Below, piece after piece: positions 54,597-63,878 of a stretch of 64,000 nt of DNA. How positions within the stretch are numbered: the first letter of the stretch is position 1; each line of letters opens with the position of its first letter. Below the pieces are notes generated by a model. That model ran no database searches and was not told the origin of the DNA. It worked only from the letters and a program-made list of their open reading frames with translations. The translations under genes and the position numbers were made by a program. The DNA comes from Gammaproteobacteria bacterium (lineage in GTDB: Bacteria > Pseudomonadota > Gammaproteobacteria > JAADGQ01), in NCBI GenBank assembly GCA_021648145.1, contig JAKITI010000007.1:82386-146385 (forward strand), in the 5' to 3' direction.

Positions 54597-55955
54597 ATGT
54601 CTATAGAGCTTGATGAAAAAACACAAATAGAAAAGTGGAAAGATAAATATTATGACAGCCTGGATCAGCTGGAGGCGAAAGAAGCCACATATCAAAAAGT
54701 TGAAGAGACTTTACGGAGCGCCTTATCACACTTGTGTATCGCAGCCATGGGGATGGCACCTAACGCTGATAAACAGCTAGAAGTATTGCGATGTAATATT
54801 CGTGACGGTGATGATGGCAATCAACTGAAAGCCTCGATCAAAAAAATTATCGACACCCTTGACCACTTTGAAGAGAAACAGTCCAATACCACAGGATTAT
54901 CGTCGACTTCTAATATTTTGAGTATCAATGAAGTATTGCTGCAGTTACTGGAACGACTGGAGGGCTCGGCAGAGTCAGCGGCTTTAATCACTGGCTTGAA
55001 AGTACGTTTAGAGCAGGAAGTGGATACTGATACATGGCCCGCATTGATTGTTGATATTGCCGAAGCAATTTCAGGTTTACGAAAAAAAGCCCAGGAAGAG
55101 ATTAAAGAAGTTGCTGAATTTCTTTCTCAATTAACAACACGTTTACAAGAGTTGGAAGAGTACTTTCAGGTTGAAAAAATAGAGCATAAAAGTTCGCTTG
55201 AAGATAGTCTGATATTAAATGAGCGGGTGCAGTCCCAAGTCAGAGGTATTGAAAACAGTGTTCAGGAGGCCGCTGATCTTGATCAGGTTAAGTTGTTGAT
55301 ACAAAAACGTATGGAAACAATATCTTCTAATCTGGAACAGTTTGTTAAACATGAAGAGCAGCGCAACCATGATGCGAACAAGCGTACAGAAATTCTGACC
55401 AACCGTTTAAAAACATTAGAGCAGGAGTCTGCCCAGCTTAGAGTCAGCATCCATAAAGAGCGTGAAGCCGCATTAAAAGATACGCTCACAGGCCTCTTTA
55501 ACCGCTTGGCCTATGATGAACGGATAGAGCAGGAGTATTTGCGGTGGCAGCGTTATCAAAACCCATTGTCAATATTAGTGGCTGATGTTGATTTTTTTAA
55601 AAAAATTAATGATACCTTTGGTCACAAGGCGGGTGATAAAGTGCTCCAGGTTATTGCACAAAAAATGGAAGAGAGTGTTCGTGGAACCGATATGGTGGCA
55701 CGTTATGGGGGTGAAGAGTTTGTCTTCATTATGCCAAATACTGCTGTTGATAATGCGATGGCTGTGGCCAATAAATTACGCACAGAAATTGAAAAATTAC
55801 AATTTCACTATAGAGACAAGCCAGTCAATATCACGATCTCTTGTGGTGTTTCAGAATTTAGCAATGATGATCAGCCTGATACAGTCTTTGAGAGAGCTGA
55901 TCAAGCACTTTATGAAGCTAAAAATAGTGGCAGAAATTGTTGTGTGGCGAAATAA
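54597..55955 (+). CDS. Diguanylate cyclase with long coiled-coil sensory region
   Basis: This protein of about 452 residues has no transmembrane segment. It has a helical N-terminal part (residues 1-280, heptad-rich) and a C-terminal GGDEF domain with signature RYGGEEFVFIMP and DVDFFKKINDTFGHKAGDKVL (substrate and metal residues). It makes c-di-GMP from GTP. The start at MSIELD (54597) has AAGGA at good spacing; the ATG at 54588 is too close to it. It lies after the Gld-type operon and is followed by a strong terminator. Confidence 0.93.
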   Translation: MSIELDEKTQIEKWKDKYYDSLDQLEAKEATYQKVEETLRSALSHLCIAAMGMAPNADKQLEVLRCNIRDGDDGNQLKASIKKIIDTLDHFEEKQSNTTGLSSTSNILSINEVLLQLLERLEGSAESAALITGLKVRLEQEVDTDTWPALIVDIAEAISGLRKKAQEEIKEVAEFLSQLTTRLQELEEYFQVEKIEHKSSLEDSLILNERVQSQVRGIENSVQEAADLDQVKLLIQKRMETISSNLEQFVKHEEQRNHDANKRTEILTNRLKTLEQESAQLRVSIHKEREAALKDTLTGLFNRLAYDERIEQEYLRWQRYQNPLSILVADVDFFKKINDTFGHKAGDKVLQVIAQKMEESVRGTDMVARYGGEEFVFIMPNTAVDNAMAVANKLRTEIEKLQFHYRDKPVNITISCGVSEFSNDDQPDTVFERADQALYEAKNSGRNCCVAK

Positions 55956-55994
55956 GTTAACTGACCCCAGCTTTTTGTCGGGGGTCAGTTAACT
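55955..55994. terminator. Bidirectional terminator between convergent genes
   Basis: AGTTAACTGACCCC (55955-55968) and GGGGTCAGTTAACT (55981-55994) form a perfect 14-bp stem with a 12-nt loop. It begins at the last base of the diguanylate cyclase stop and ends 15 bp before the convergent secreted-protein stop at 56010, serving both genes. Confidence 0.7.
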
Positions 55995-56009
55995 CAGCGA
56001 TATTGAATG

Positions 56010-59000
56010 CTATTTTACCCGAACACGGTATTGAAGTGTAAATTCAGGCTCAGGTATTCCACCAAAAGCAAACGTGCCATTGGTTTCAACTTTTATCCCC
56101 GCCACATTTGGATCAAAAGTTCCTGTAGGCGTGTATGTATACATATTTGGCAAGCTAATATGAGAGTAGCGCACCGTACCCAGAGTTAAACCTGAACTGT
56201 TTGTTCCGTCTGAAAAGAGAACCCCTGTCGTCACATTAAATTCCACATTGGCATCCAAAACATAGGAAATCACCACCGTATTGGCATCTGGCGAATAACT
56301 TTCAAGGTTACGGGTCACAATGCGGTATTCAATGATCGCACCCGGAATGTGCGCTTTTCCAGCGCCCGTGCCATTAATGGGATCCGAAATTAATACGCTG
56401 CTTTTACTCACATTAAGCGGCGCAGGAAACCAATCAATAGTATTGCCTGTACGAATTGAATTACTTGGATTAAGCGCCTTCTGGGACATATCGGAGCCCG
56501 ATGCATCCGACCATGACACATTAAGGTAATCAAGCGTTTTACTGACACCTGAATTCAATACAAAATTCCAACGAGAACCGATTGTGGAAGGTGCTAACGT
56601 AATTGGCTGACTATTTGCACCTTGCAAGTTGACCACATTGTTAATAGTGTAGGTTTCTCCAGAAGCAAACGTTAAATTAGAGTTTGGTGTTGTACTGGTT
56701 AAGGTATTGGTGGTAAACCCATCGTTAAATGTCACACCTGAAAAAGAAGGGTTGGTGATCACTAAATTGTCGAAAGCCTTACCATTCATGGTAACCGCTT
56801 GTGCGGAAGCACCATTTAGGGTGATGGTTGAGTTGGTTGAGGTTAAGGTATTGGTGCCTGTACGAATATCAAGATCTCCCGAAACGGTTACTGTACTGTT
56901 GCTGATGTCCAGCGTTTTAAGCGCGGTATCGCCACCCGCACCCAAAATAAGATTGCCTCCGATATTGAGGTCAAAGCCATTGGTGTTGTAAGTTAATGGC
57001 CGATCCACATAGGCATCGCCATCAATAAGTAAACTTTTTCCTGAATTGAGGGTGATGTCATCCGTTTGGGTGACGGTTAAATTACCTCTGCTGAGCCTAA
57101 TAGTGCAATCATATCCATTCAGTAACGGAGGGATGGTTTGATTGGTACCAAAAAAGCGCAACTCATTAAGGCTGATGGTGGCAGTAGGGTCTAAATTTAA
57201 AAAGCCATTTGCAGCGCCATACCCTAGGTAAATACTAGCATTGCCTGCCAAAGCACCTGAACCTACGGCTAATTCGTTAATAACAGCAAAGAGCGTGCTG
57301 GCAGTAGTGGTTTGTCCTGCTTGCCCTACAATTAAGTTGTTAAAGCCATTTCGCCACCATTGAAAAAGGTTGGCATAAAGAAGGATCCCCGTGCCATTTA
57401 GTGTAACGGAGGCATTGTTATAGTTGGTGCTATCCAGCGTGCCATCGGCATTAAAATTTCCATTGACGGTTATCACAGAGGCACGCGCTTCTACCTCTCC
57501 AGTGGGGGAGGACTGATCAAAATTCCCTAAAACCGTAATCGGATAATTGTTTACACTGTGCGTATTTAGCTTTCCATTCTTGACAGTCAAATCATTATTG
57601 ATGTTTAAAGAATTCCACAGCGTTAAAGTATTCGTAGGAAAGATTCCGGTGTTATCAAGTGTGAGATTGTAGAACGCATCCCCACCAGAGGTTACATTTT
57701 GATATGTCGTTCCATTAAAATTAACAAGAGACGTACCCGCAGTAAACAGGCTGTTGTTGGTCCAGTTTCGACCAATATTGAGCATCGAATTACCCGCATC
57801 CAGTTCATTAGAACCGGTGTCTGGGGAAACGATACTCACATCGTTGTGAATAGTAAGTATCGAATCATCGAGAATTAATCTACCTTTTCGGTTACTGGTG
57901 CTACCAATCAATAGACTATTGCAGGTAATGTTATTGCCGGCGGTATTGAGAGTGGTAATTTTACCGTTTCCATTTCCGTAAATGGTTAATCCATCGCAGG
58001 TAATATCGCCTAATAAAGTAAAGGTACTGTTGTTTGCAGTGCTGTTTTCAGCTAACCAAATGCTAGGATAGTCCGCGACAGTAATATTCACTTGTCCACC
58101 TGCGGGAGGGCTGTATTTAAAAAAATTATTCGCTAAGGTGGCGCCCGCCGTCACAAATGCTGTCCCACTTTTATTGAGCACCACTGTGCTGCCATCAAGT
58201 GTTCCAGTTCCTAATGTAAGCAGTCCTTTTACCACAACCCCTAATGTTGGATTAATGGTGGTGGTTTGCCCTGCTGCGGCCATATTGACATTATAAAAAG
58301 ATTTACTCCACCAAGGGCTGGTAAGATTTCGGATCGTACCTGTGCCAGTAAAATTAACGGTGCTGGTGTCTCGATTAAAGGTACCATTGGTAAAATCCCA
58401 ATCGCCACTGACATTGATGGTATTGTTCCCCATGCCAAATATGCCGTTGGTGTCAACATGATGAGTGTTAATATCTCCCCCAGGGGCATAGCTATTATTG
58501 CTTTTAATATAGAGGGTGGGGGTTGGAACGCTTCCCGTACTATCAACCGTTAAGGTTCTATTATCATCGACATCAAAAAAGATATATGGATTGCCGCTCA
58601 CGCTGTTGTCGTATAGACGCAGATCAAAGTTACTGATGCCTGAGTTATTATCACTACCAAGGGTTAAGTGGGTTTCAATCAGTTCTACACCTGTAATATC
58701 TGCGGTACCAGTGTAGCGAAATACGGCAACTGCTTTTTGATTGTCAGCAACTCCTTCAATAAATACAGAGACAAAAATATCAATGCCAGTCAGGGCAGGT
58801 AGACCAGTAACTGTCCAAGTTCCTGTCACAGTCGTGCTGGGTGTAAAGACTACCCCAGGTGCATTGGTTGCAACTCGAATGGTACCTGCACTGGCACAAT
58901 CCGTCACTTTATCCGCCTGTTTACAGGTGCCAGAGATGGTTAAGGCACTGGCTTGAGTGCTGAATAAGATTAACCATAAAACGAATATAAACAATAAATA

Positions 59001-59027
59001 TAAAGGGTATGTTTGAGAAGTGGGCAC
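56010..59027 (-). CDS. Large secreted repeat protein, adhesin-like
   Basis: This 1005-residue protein has a signal peptide (residues 1-28, hydrophobic core LYLLFIFVLWLILFS, cleavage after ASA). A long threonine/asparagine/glycine-rich body follows, with repeated units of the pattern x-L-x-N/T-x-L-T-V/I-x-x-G (for example TLDISNSTVTVSGDLDIRTG and NSTITLNGAS) that suggest a beta-helix or adhesin fold. Near the C-terminus lies a DUF11-like unit (IPGAIIEYRIVTRNLESYS). It has no autotransporter barrel or PEP-CTERM anchor. It may be secreted by a type II or V-like route; the partner is unknown. Confidence 0.78.
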   Translation of the reverse strand: MPTSQTYPLYLLFIFVLWLILFSTQASALTISGTCKQADKVTDCASAGTIRVATNAPGVVFTPSTTVTGTWTVTGLPALTGIDIFVSVFIEGVADNQKAVAVFRYTGTADITGVELIETHLTLGSDNNSGISNFDLRLYDNSVSGNPYIFFDVDDNRTLTVDSTGSVPTPTLYIKSNNSYAPGGDINTHHVDTNGIFGMGNNTINVSGDWDFTNGTFNRDTSTVNFTGTGTIRNLTSPWWSKSFYNVNMAAAGQTTTINPTLGVVVKGLLTLGTGTLDGSTVVLNKSGTAFVTAGATLANNFFKYSPPAGGQVNITVADYPSIWLAENSTANNSTFTLLGDITCDGLTIYGNGNGKITTLNTAGNNITCNSLLIGSTSNRKGRLILDDSILTIHNDVSIVSPDTGSNELDAGNSMLNIGRNWTNNSLFTAGTSLVNFNGTTYQNVTSGGDAFYNLTLDNTGIFPTNTLTLWNSLNINNDLTVKNGKLNTHSVNNYPITVLGNFDQSSPTGEVEARASVITVNGNFNADGTLDSTNYNNASVTLNGTGILLYANLFQWWRNGFNNLIVGQAGQTTTASTLFAVINELAVGSGALAGNASIYLGYGAANGFLNLDPTATISLNELRFFGTNQTIPPLLNGYDCTIRLSRGNLTVTQTDDITLNSGKSLLIDGDAYVDRPLTYNTNGFDLNIGGNLILGAGGDTALKTLDISNSTVTVSGDLDIRTGTNTLTSTNSTITLNGASAQAVTMNGKAFDNLVITNPSFSGVTFNDGFTTNTLTSTTPNSNLTFASGETYTINNVVNLQGANSQPITLAPSTIGSRWNFVLNSGVSKTLDYLNVSWSDASGSDMSQKALNPSNSIRTGNTIDWFPAPLNVSKSSVLISDPINGTGAGKAHIPGAIIEYRIVTRNLESYSPDANTVVISYVLDANVEFNVTTGVLFSDGTNSSGLTLGTVRYSHISLPNMYTYTPTGTFDPNVAGIKVETNGTFAFGGIPEPEFTLQYRVRVK

Positions 59028-59058
59028 TGTAAATTATTTCAGTTGATTGAATTTGGCT

Positions 59059-59487
59059 TTAGAGCAAATCAGATTGATACCCGAAGATTTGATCAAGAGT
59101 ATTTTCCAGACTTTCTAAATCTTCCACATTGCTTAGGGTTTTTAAACGTGTACCTTCACCATTGAACAATACCAATGTAGCATTACCAGCCATATTTTTG
59201 CGTGAAAACTCCGCTCCTTTTTGGGTGCCAATTTCAGCAATGCGAAACTCAATACGATCTTTATAAAGATCTCTAATGATATCGACCTGATTCATCAGGT
59301 TAAGACTGCGAACGCCTTCTTTATTATGCACCAGCACAACGATATTTTTTCCACTGCCAATAACGGAAAGATCTTCGCTATAGCCGGTGGGCAGAATTTT
59401 GATACTAAATGCCACACCAACAATGATAATCAGAAGAATAAATGACCACTGTACCCAGCGATTTTTGACCATATTTATATTGCTCAT
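59059..59487 (-). CDS. Membrane-anchored thioredoxin-like protein
   Basis: This 142-residue protein has an N-terminal transmembrane anchor (WVQWSFILLIIIVGVAFSIKIL) and a periplasmic thioredoxin-like fold (NIVVLVHNKEGVRSLNLMNQVDIIRDLYKDRIEFRIAEIGTQKGAEF, then NATLVLFNGEG). It lacks a CxxC, so it is not a redox-active thioredoxin. It lies 31 bp upstream of the large secreted protein on the same strand, so the two may be made together. Confidence 0.7.
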   Translation of the reverse strand: MSNINMVKNRWVQWSFILLIIIVGVAFSIKILPTGYSEDLSVIGSGKNIVVLVHNKEGVRSLNLMNQVDIIRDLYKDRIEFRIAEIGTQKGAEFSRKNMAGNATLVLFNGEGTRLKTLSNVEDLESLENTLDQIFGYQSDLL

Positions 59488-59598
59488 CTCTTCCTTCCAA
59501 ACAGTAAATAGTTTTTGAAGATAGCATTATAAATCGACAAGGCACAAGTTAATCACTTCCTCAAAAAAATCAGGTCACCCGTTAGCCCGCCTCGGTCA

Positions 59599-59767
59599 AT
59601 AACGCAAACAAACCCCTTCGACCTGTGTAGATCCAAAAGCAAATACAAACACTCCTGCAACAGATGCTCGTGACACAAAAAAATTCAGCATTATACGGAT
59701 TTTGGCTCATGAGTTAGGGGACTTAACAGGCACGTTTGATAATGGCTCAAATAATGTGAATCAATGA
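59599..59767 (+). pseudogene. Remnant with metallopeptidase-like AHELG motif
   Basis: One frame reads a coding-like stretch ending RILAHELGDLTGTFDNGSNNVNQ and then TGA, preceded by DARDTKKFSII. The HExxG with a downstream NGxNNxN looks like the C-terminus of a zinc metallopeptidase-type domain seen in some polymorphic toxins. There is no start or full domain, so I call it a decayed fragment. The identity is tentative. Confidence 0.3.
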
Positions 59768-59831
59768 AAAAATCTAATTATGTTTCCACTCGAAGGGTAC
59801 AACAGGACTAGATATTAATCTTATAGCAATG

Positions 59832-59852
59832 ATTGCCTCATTATGAGGCAAT
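59832..59852. repeat. Perfect 9-bp hairpin in the 59.5-60.1 kb spacer
   Basis: ATTGCCTCA and TGAGGCAAT pair around TTA. No U-run follows, so a terminator is unlikely. Confidence 0.4.
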
Positions 59853-60096
59853 GCTTATTATTCGTTTCGCCAATTTCAATGGCAGCATGTGAAACACAAA
59901 AATTTTAGGCATTTCTGGCAACACAACGTGGAGAAGTTATGATGGCACTTCTTCCTACATGCTCACCTGTAGAATATAGTGATGATTTGTATTATATTAC
60001 GCTGCTGAAGTGGAATGTTTAAGTTTTGATTGATAAAGTCGGTAAACGGATATATACCACTACATTGTTGACTGTATTCATATTGGTGCTTAATCT

Positions 60097-61587
60097 TTGA
60101 AAAATAAACAAACTCAACAAAATCATGACCTGGCATATTATGCAGGTATGGTCTACCGTCAAAAGGCGTGGTTTCTTGGAGTTATGGTACTGACCATGCT
60201 TTTAGGAAGTCTTATAATATTTTTAATCCCAAAGGTATACTCTTCTCAGGCCAGCATTTTAATTGAGCAGGAAACTCTGTATATATCGAGTGAGAGTCGT
60301 GATAATGATCTCGATTTGACTCATCGAGTACAAGCTATTTTCAAAACACTTCTAACAAATGATAGTGTTGAGAGTATTTTAAGAAAGTTCAAAATACTTG
60401 AAGATGATGTATCGAAAGCTGGTTTGCAAAGTGCACTTAATGGTTTCAAAGAATCAGTCAGTTTAAATTTTGAAAATGCGATGGTCGTTAATCCTTACAC
60501 TGGCAGAGAAGGAATGGCTTCGCTTGGCTTTACAATTCAGTATGAAGCTGGTTCACCCGAACTGACATACGAGATCACCAAGGAACTCACAAATTTACTG
60601 TTTTCAGGAAATAGAGACAAAGTCAATAAAAAGATAGTAGAGCAGCTTGAATTTCTTAATATGGCAAAGAAAACGGCTTTATTAGAAATAGTGCAGGTTG
60701 AAAATGAATTATCTCAATATAAGGAAGCGAATAGCTTATTACTTCCTGTAGTTCAGAGTATTACAATTAAACGGCTGGATGACCTTAAGTCTGAGCTCGG
60801 TGAAGTCGAAAGTAAAATAGATCTGTTAAGAAGTAATGCGGATGAACTTCAGGCAAATATTGTAACAACTCGGTCTGATGAAGGGCTTTACTCCCCAGAT
60901 GGCACAAGAATAGTAGGTAAATTTGAAAAGCTCATAATACTGGAGTTAGAGTACGAAGATCTATTATCCAAATATACTCAAAATCACCCTGTTATGATTG
61001 ATATGAAAGAGGATATAGAGACTTTAAAAGAGCGTATAAAGAACTCAGAAACAAAGCAAAACTCAGGGTTTGGGCCTGCGAATCCTGTTCGAGAATTATT
61101 GCTTTCACGGCTGGATGGTACAAATAATGAAATAAAATATAAAATAGAGAGAATCACAAAGATTAAAGAAGAGATTAGAGCAGCTAATAGGCAATTGCAG
61201 AAAATGCCACAAATTGAAAAAGAGTTGCAGATTTTAGAGCTGAAGCAACGGGGTGTGGTTAAAAAGTATGAAGAGATCCAGACAAAATTGGCGAGCGCAA
61301 CCTTACACGAAGGTATGGGTCGTGCAAATCTTCTGGATAACTTTACTCTGCTTGAATCTCCTCAGTACCCCTTGGAGCCGATCAAACCCAGAAAAAAAAT
61401 ACTTTTAGCCGTTCTGCTCATGCTCTCAATTTTTCTTGGAATACTGGTTGCTTTGTTAAAGGGTATGTTTAGCGACAGAATAGTCAGTAAAAAAGATTTA
61501 TCTAAATATGTAGATGCATCTATTTATATGATACCTGTGACCAAACAAAAAAATTGGCCACGAAAGGTGTTAGAAAGACAGCCATGA
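60097..61587 (+). CDS. Wzz-type polysaccharide co-polymerase (PCP family)
   Basis: This 496-residue inner membrane protein has two helices (residues 28-50 and about 428-452) flanking a long periplasmic coiled coil. The N-terminal side carries the Wzz pattern RQKAWFLGVMVLTMLLGSLIIFL-IPKVYSS, and the C-terminal GNVR-like part has LESPQYPLEPIKPRK just before the last helix. It sets chain length of the exopolysaccharide. It is followed by a separate BY-kinase (overlap ATGA). The TTG start has no strong ribosome site; the next in-frame methionine is at residue 18. Confidence 0.87.
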   Translation: MKNKQTQQNHDLAYYAGMVYRQKAWFLGVMVLTMLLGSLIIFLIPKVYSSQASILIEQETLYISSESRDNDLDLTHRVQAIFKTLLTNDSVESILRKFKILEDDVSKAGLQSALNGFKESVSLNFENAMVVNPYTGREGMASLGFTIQYEAGSPELTYEITKELTNLLFSGNRDKVNKKIVEQLEFLNMAKKTALLEIVQVENELSQYKEANSLLLPVVQSITIKRLDDLKSELGEVESKIDLLRSNADELQANIVTTRSDEGLYSPDGTRIVGKFEKLIILELEYEDLLSKYTQNHPVMIDMKEDIETLKERIKNSETKQNSGFGPANPVRELLLSRLDGTNNEIKYKIERITKIKEEIRAANRQLQKMPQIEKELQILELKQRGVVKKYEEIQTKLASATLHEGMGRANLLDNFTLLESPQYPLEPIKPRKKILLAVLLMLSIFLGILVALLKGMFSDRIVSKKDLSKYVDASIYMIPVTKQKNWPRKVLERQP

Positions 61588-62420
61588 CAGACCTAAAAAA
61601 AATATCTGATGAAAATAATATGCAAATTGAATCTAGCAACAACACATCCATAGATCAGTTAATAGGTGGGTTAATAGATGAAGGAATAGATGAAACTAAA
61701 GATATTGAACTTGTAACCACCAAAAAATTGCAAGTCAACAGGGCTTTGTTGAAAAAAAATAATATATATATTGATTCTGAAAATGTTAATAGAGATGATG
61801 ATGTTATCATCACCGCATATAAGGAATTAAGAACAAGTATCATTAGAAAACTTGATCATTTAGGTGCTCGCACATTAATGGTAACAAGTCCGGCAAAAGG
61901 AAACGGTAAAACGACTGTCTCTTTAAATCTTGCCATTAATATTGCTAAACTGGGACGACGAACTGCGTTGCTTGTGGATTTAGATTTGCGTCAACCATCC
62001 ATCCACCATGTCCTTGGATATACGCCAGAGTATGGTGTTGCGGACGTTTCTAAAGGATTGACCACTATCGATGATGCTTTGATTACACCTGGAGTTGATC
62101 GTCTCTCTATATTATGTGGTAAGAAAAGATATACAAATTCATCAGAAATTCTTGCTTCTAATGAAATGCAATCGCTATTGAATGAGATACGTAGTCGCTA
62201 TAAAGAGAGAATCATTATCTTTGATGCACCTCCTCTTCTAGGTTGTGATGATAGCTCAGTATTATCATCCATAGCAGATGCTTGCCTAGTCGTTGTAGAA
62301 GAGAACCAGACAACATATGCTGAGCTGGATATGGCAATGGAAAAACTTGGCAACGTTTACCTTGCCGGTTATGTATTGAATAAGTCAAAAGAGAAAAACT
62401 TTGATCAATACTATTACTAG
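61584..62420 (+). CDS. Bacterial tyrosine kinase (BY-kinase, CpsD/EpsD-like)
   Basis: This 278-residue protein has the BY-kinase ATP-binding core: Walker A SPAKGNGKTT (residues 102-111), Walker A' VDLDLRQPS (131-139) and Walker B IIIFDAPPLLG. The C-terminus ends in a tyrosine cluster (FDQYYY), the usual autophosphorylation site. The start at 61584 overlaps the Wzz stop (ATGA). It acts on the Wzz partner to regulate polymer length and export. Confidence 0.9.
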   Translation: MTDLKKISDENNMQIESSNNTSIDQLIGGLIDEGIDETKDIELVTTKKLQVNRALLKKNNIYIDSENVNRDDDVIITAYKELRTSIIRKLDHLGARTLMVTSPAKGNGKTTVSLNLAINIAKLGRRTALLVDLDLRQPSIHHVLGYTPEYGVADVSKGLTTIDDALITPGVDRLSILCGKKRYTNSSEILASNEMQSLLNEIRSRYKERIIIFDAPPLLGCDDSSVLSSIADACLVVVEENQTTYAELDMAMEKLGNVYLAGYVLNKSKEKNFDQYYY

Positions 62421-62446
62421 GAGGCTGGGTAAATACACAATACTGA

Positions 62447-63688
62447 ATGTTCAAGAATAATCACATCACACAATTAGCTCTGGAAAGTGGACATGAACCA
62501 TTTTCCAAAAAAATTATAGCATTCAGTTTTCTGGTATTGATCTTGACAACCGCGACGGAGGTTTTTTCACGTTTAGGTATTGCCTCAATACTTTGGGTTA
62601 TGATTTATGCGGGTTCTGCAGTTTATATACTTCTGGATCAAAAACAGTTTTTAAGGGCGATCATACATTCCTGGCCGGCGCTCTTGCTTCCATTTTATGC
62701 ATTGCTCTCTGTTTTTTGGAGCGCGGCCCCATCATGGAGCTTAACGGCTTCAATTCAACTGATTATTACGACGTTAATCGCTATCTGGATAGGCAGCCGA
62801 TTTTCTGCGATGGATATATTCAAAAGCTTACTATTAGCAACAGCTTTTGGAGTATTAATTTCAATTCTGAATGACTATCTGCACTTTGTAAAAATTCCAC
62901 CTCCAATTGAATATATTGGAGGTGAAATAGCTAATACAGGTATTTATAGACAAAAAAATGTCTATGGAAAAGCCATTGGTTTACTGACCCTTTGCTTGAT
63001 AATCGTTGGAATTAGATATCAAAAATTATCCATTGCAATTTTCTTCAGCGTACTGCTATGGATCCCTCTGGTAAGCACACAATCTGTTGGCTCCATTTTT
63101 ATCTACCTGATAACAATGTTATTACCCATATTATGGTGGCTGAGTAGTCGTACAAAAAAACAATTTATTCTCTTTATGTCTCTGTTGTCTTTTCTTTTAA
63201 TGAGCGTATTTTTCGTAGTGCTTTTTGATCTAGGGTTGGTTGATAATGTACTTCAAGGTATGGGTAAAGACTCGACACTAACAGGCCGAACTTTGTTATG
63301 GTCGATAGGAATTGATGTCTTTGAAAAATACCCTTTAACAGGTGTTGGTTATCAGGCATTTTGGCAGCCGGGTACATTTGATCAAGTGCCAGTCATACAT
63401 GCGATGTTTGGTGGTCAGGCACTCAATGGTTTTCATAGTGCATTTATTGAGGTTATGGTGGCACTAGGGGTTTTTGGGCTGGCAATTTTTATTTATCTAC
63501 TGTTGGCTACAGTATTTCGCACTGTTATCTGGTATAAAAATCGAGTAACCGCAGGGAGTTTTGGCGTGGTTTTTTTTGTGTTATCTTCTATTGTCGCGGC
63601 TACGTTTGATGTCATACTATTTAGACAGCACGAAGTCTTTTATATTTTGATGATTACCTTTTATGTTATGTCTAGAGGTCAAACGTAA
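62447..63688 (+). CDS. O-antigen ligase/polymerase family protein (Wzy/WaaL-like)
   Basis: This 413-residue protein has about ten helices and the WaaL/Wzy patterns: NTGIYRQKNVYGKAIGLLTLC, STQSVGSIFIYLIT, then GRTLLWSIGIDVFEKYPLTGVGYQAFW (the conserved periplasmic loop), and GFHSAFIEVMVALGV. It probably polymerises or ligates the repeat units made with the upstream Wzz/BY-kinase pair. The following DNA is IS material, so the rest of the EPS operon may be displaced. Confidence 0.87.
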   Translation: MFKNNHITQLALESGHEPFSKKIIAFSFLVLILTTATEVFSRLGIASILWVMIYAGSAVYILLDQKQFLRAIIHSWPALLLPFYALLSVFWSAAPSWSLTASIQLIITTLIAIWIGSRFSAMDIFKSLLLATAFGVLISILNDYLHFVKIPPPIEYIGGEIANTGIYRQKNVYGKAIGLLTLCLIIVGIRYQKLSIAIFFSVLLWIPLVSTQSVGSIFIYLITMLLPILWWLSSRTKKQFILFMSLLSFLLMSVFFVVLFDLGLVDNVLQGMGKDSTLTGRTLLWSIGIDVFEKYPLTGVGYQAFWQPGTFDQVPVIHAMFGGQALNGFHSAFIEVMVALGVFGLAIFIYLLLATVFRTVIWYKNRVTAGSFGVVFFVLSSIVAATFDVILFRQHEVFYILMITFYVMSRGQT

Positions 63689-63713
63689 GCGCCAAACCAA
63701 GCACAATATTAAA

Positions 63714-63873
63714 GTGGACCCCAGATTCCGGACAGTAGTTTAAGCTGTACCAACTAACTAATAGGTGGAAATATGTAAAATAAGCCACCGGTAAAATGAG
63801 GTATGGAAAATGGGAAGTAAAAAAATCTTTACACCGGAATTCAAACAAGAGTCAGCTTCTATGGTTGTTGGTT
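63714..63873 (+). mobile_element. IS3-family left end and truncated orfA
   Basis: The sequence GTGGACCCCAGATTCCGGACAG (from 63714) is a typical left inverted repeat of IS3-type elements. It is followed at 63810 by an ATG opening MGSKKIFTPEFKQESASMVV, the N-terminus of an IS3-type OrfA. The frame is broken after about 20 codons by the IS1-like end at 63874. Confidence 0.75.
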
Positions 63874-63878
63874 GGTAG
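63810..63878 (+). pseudogene. IS3-type orfA, truncated after 22 codons
   Basis: The reading MGSKKIFTPEFKQESAS ends in a tryptophan and TAG at the junction with an IS1-like end (GGTAGTGGCTC). Only the first helix of the helix-turn-helix remains. Confidence 0.75.

Larger units (their letters stand above)
59488..60096. other. Gene-free region with a decayed fragment and a hairpin
   Basis: This 609-bp stretch carries an eroded reading frame with an AHELG motif (next entry). A perfect 9-bp hairpin ATTGCCTCA-TTA-TGAGGCAAT lies at 59832-59852. The rest is AT-rich with no gene. A TTGACT at about 60068 may belong to the promoter of the Wzz-type gene. Confidence 0.5.

Noticed and set aside
55585..55992. 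135-codon frame overlapping the GGDEF domain
   Set aside because: Out-of-frame reading through a well-supported catalytic domain.
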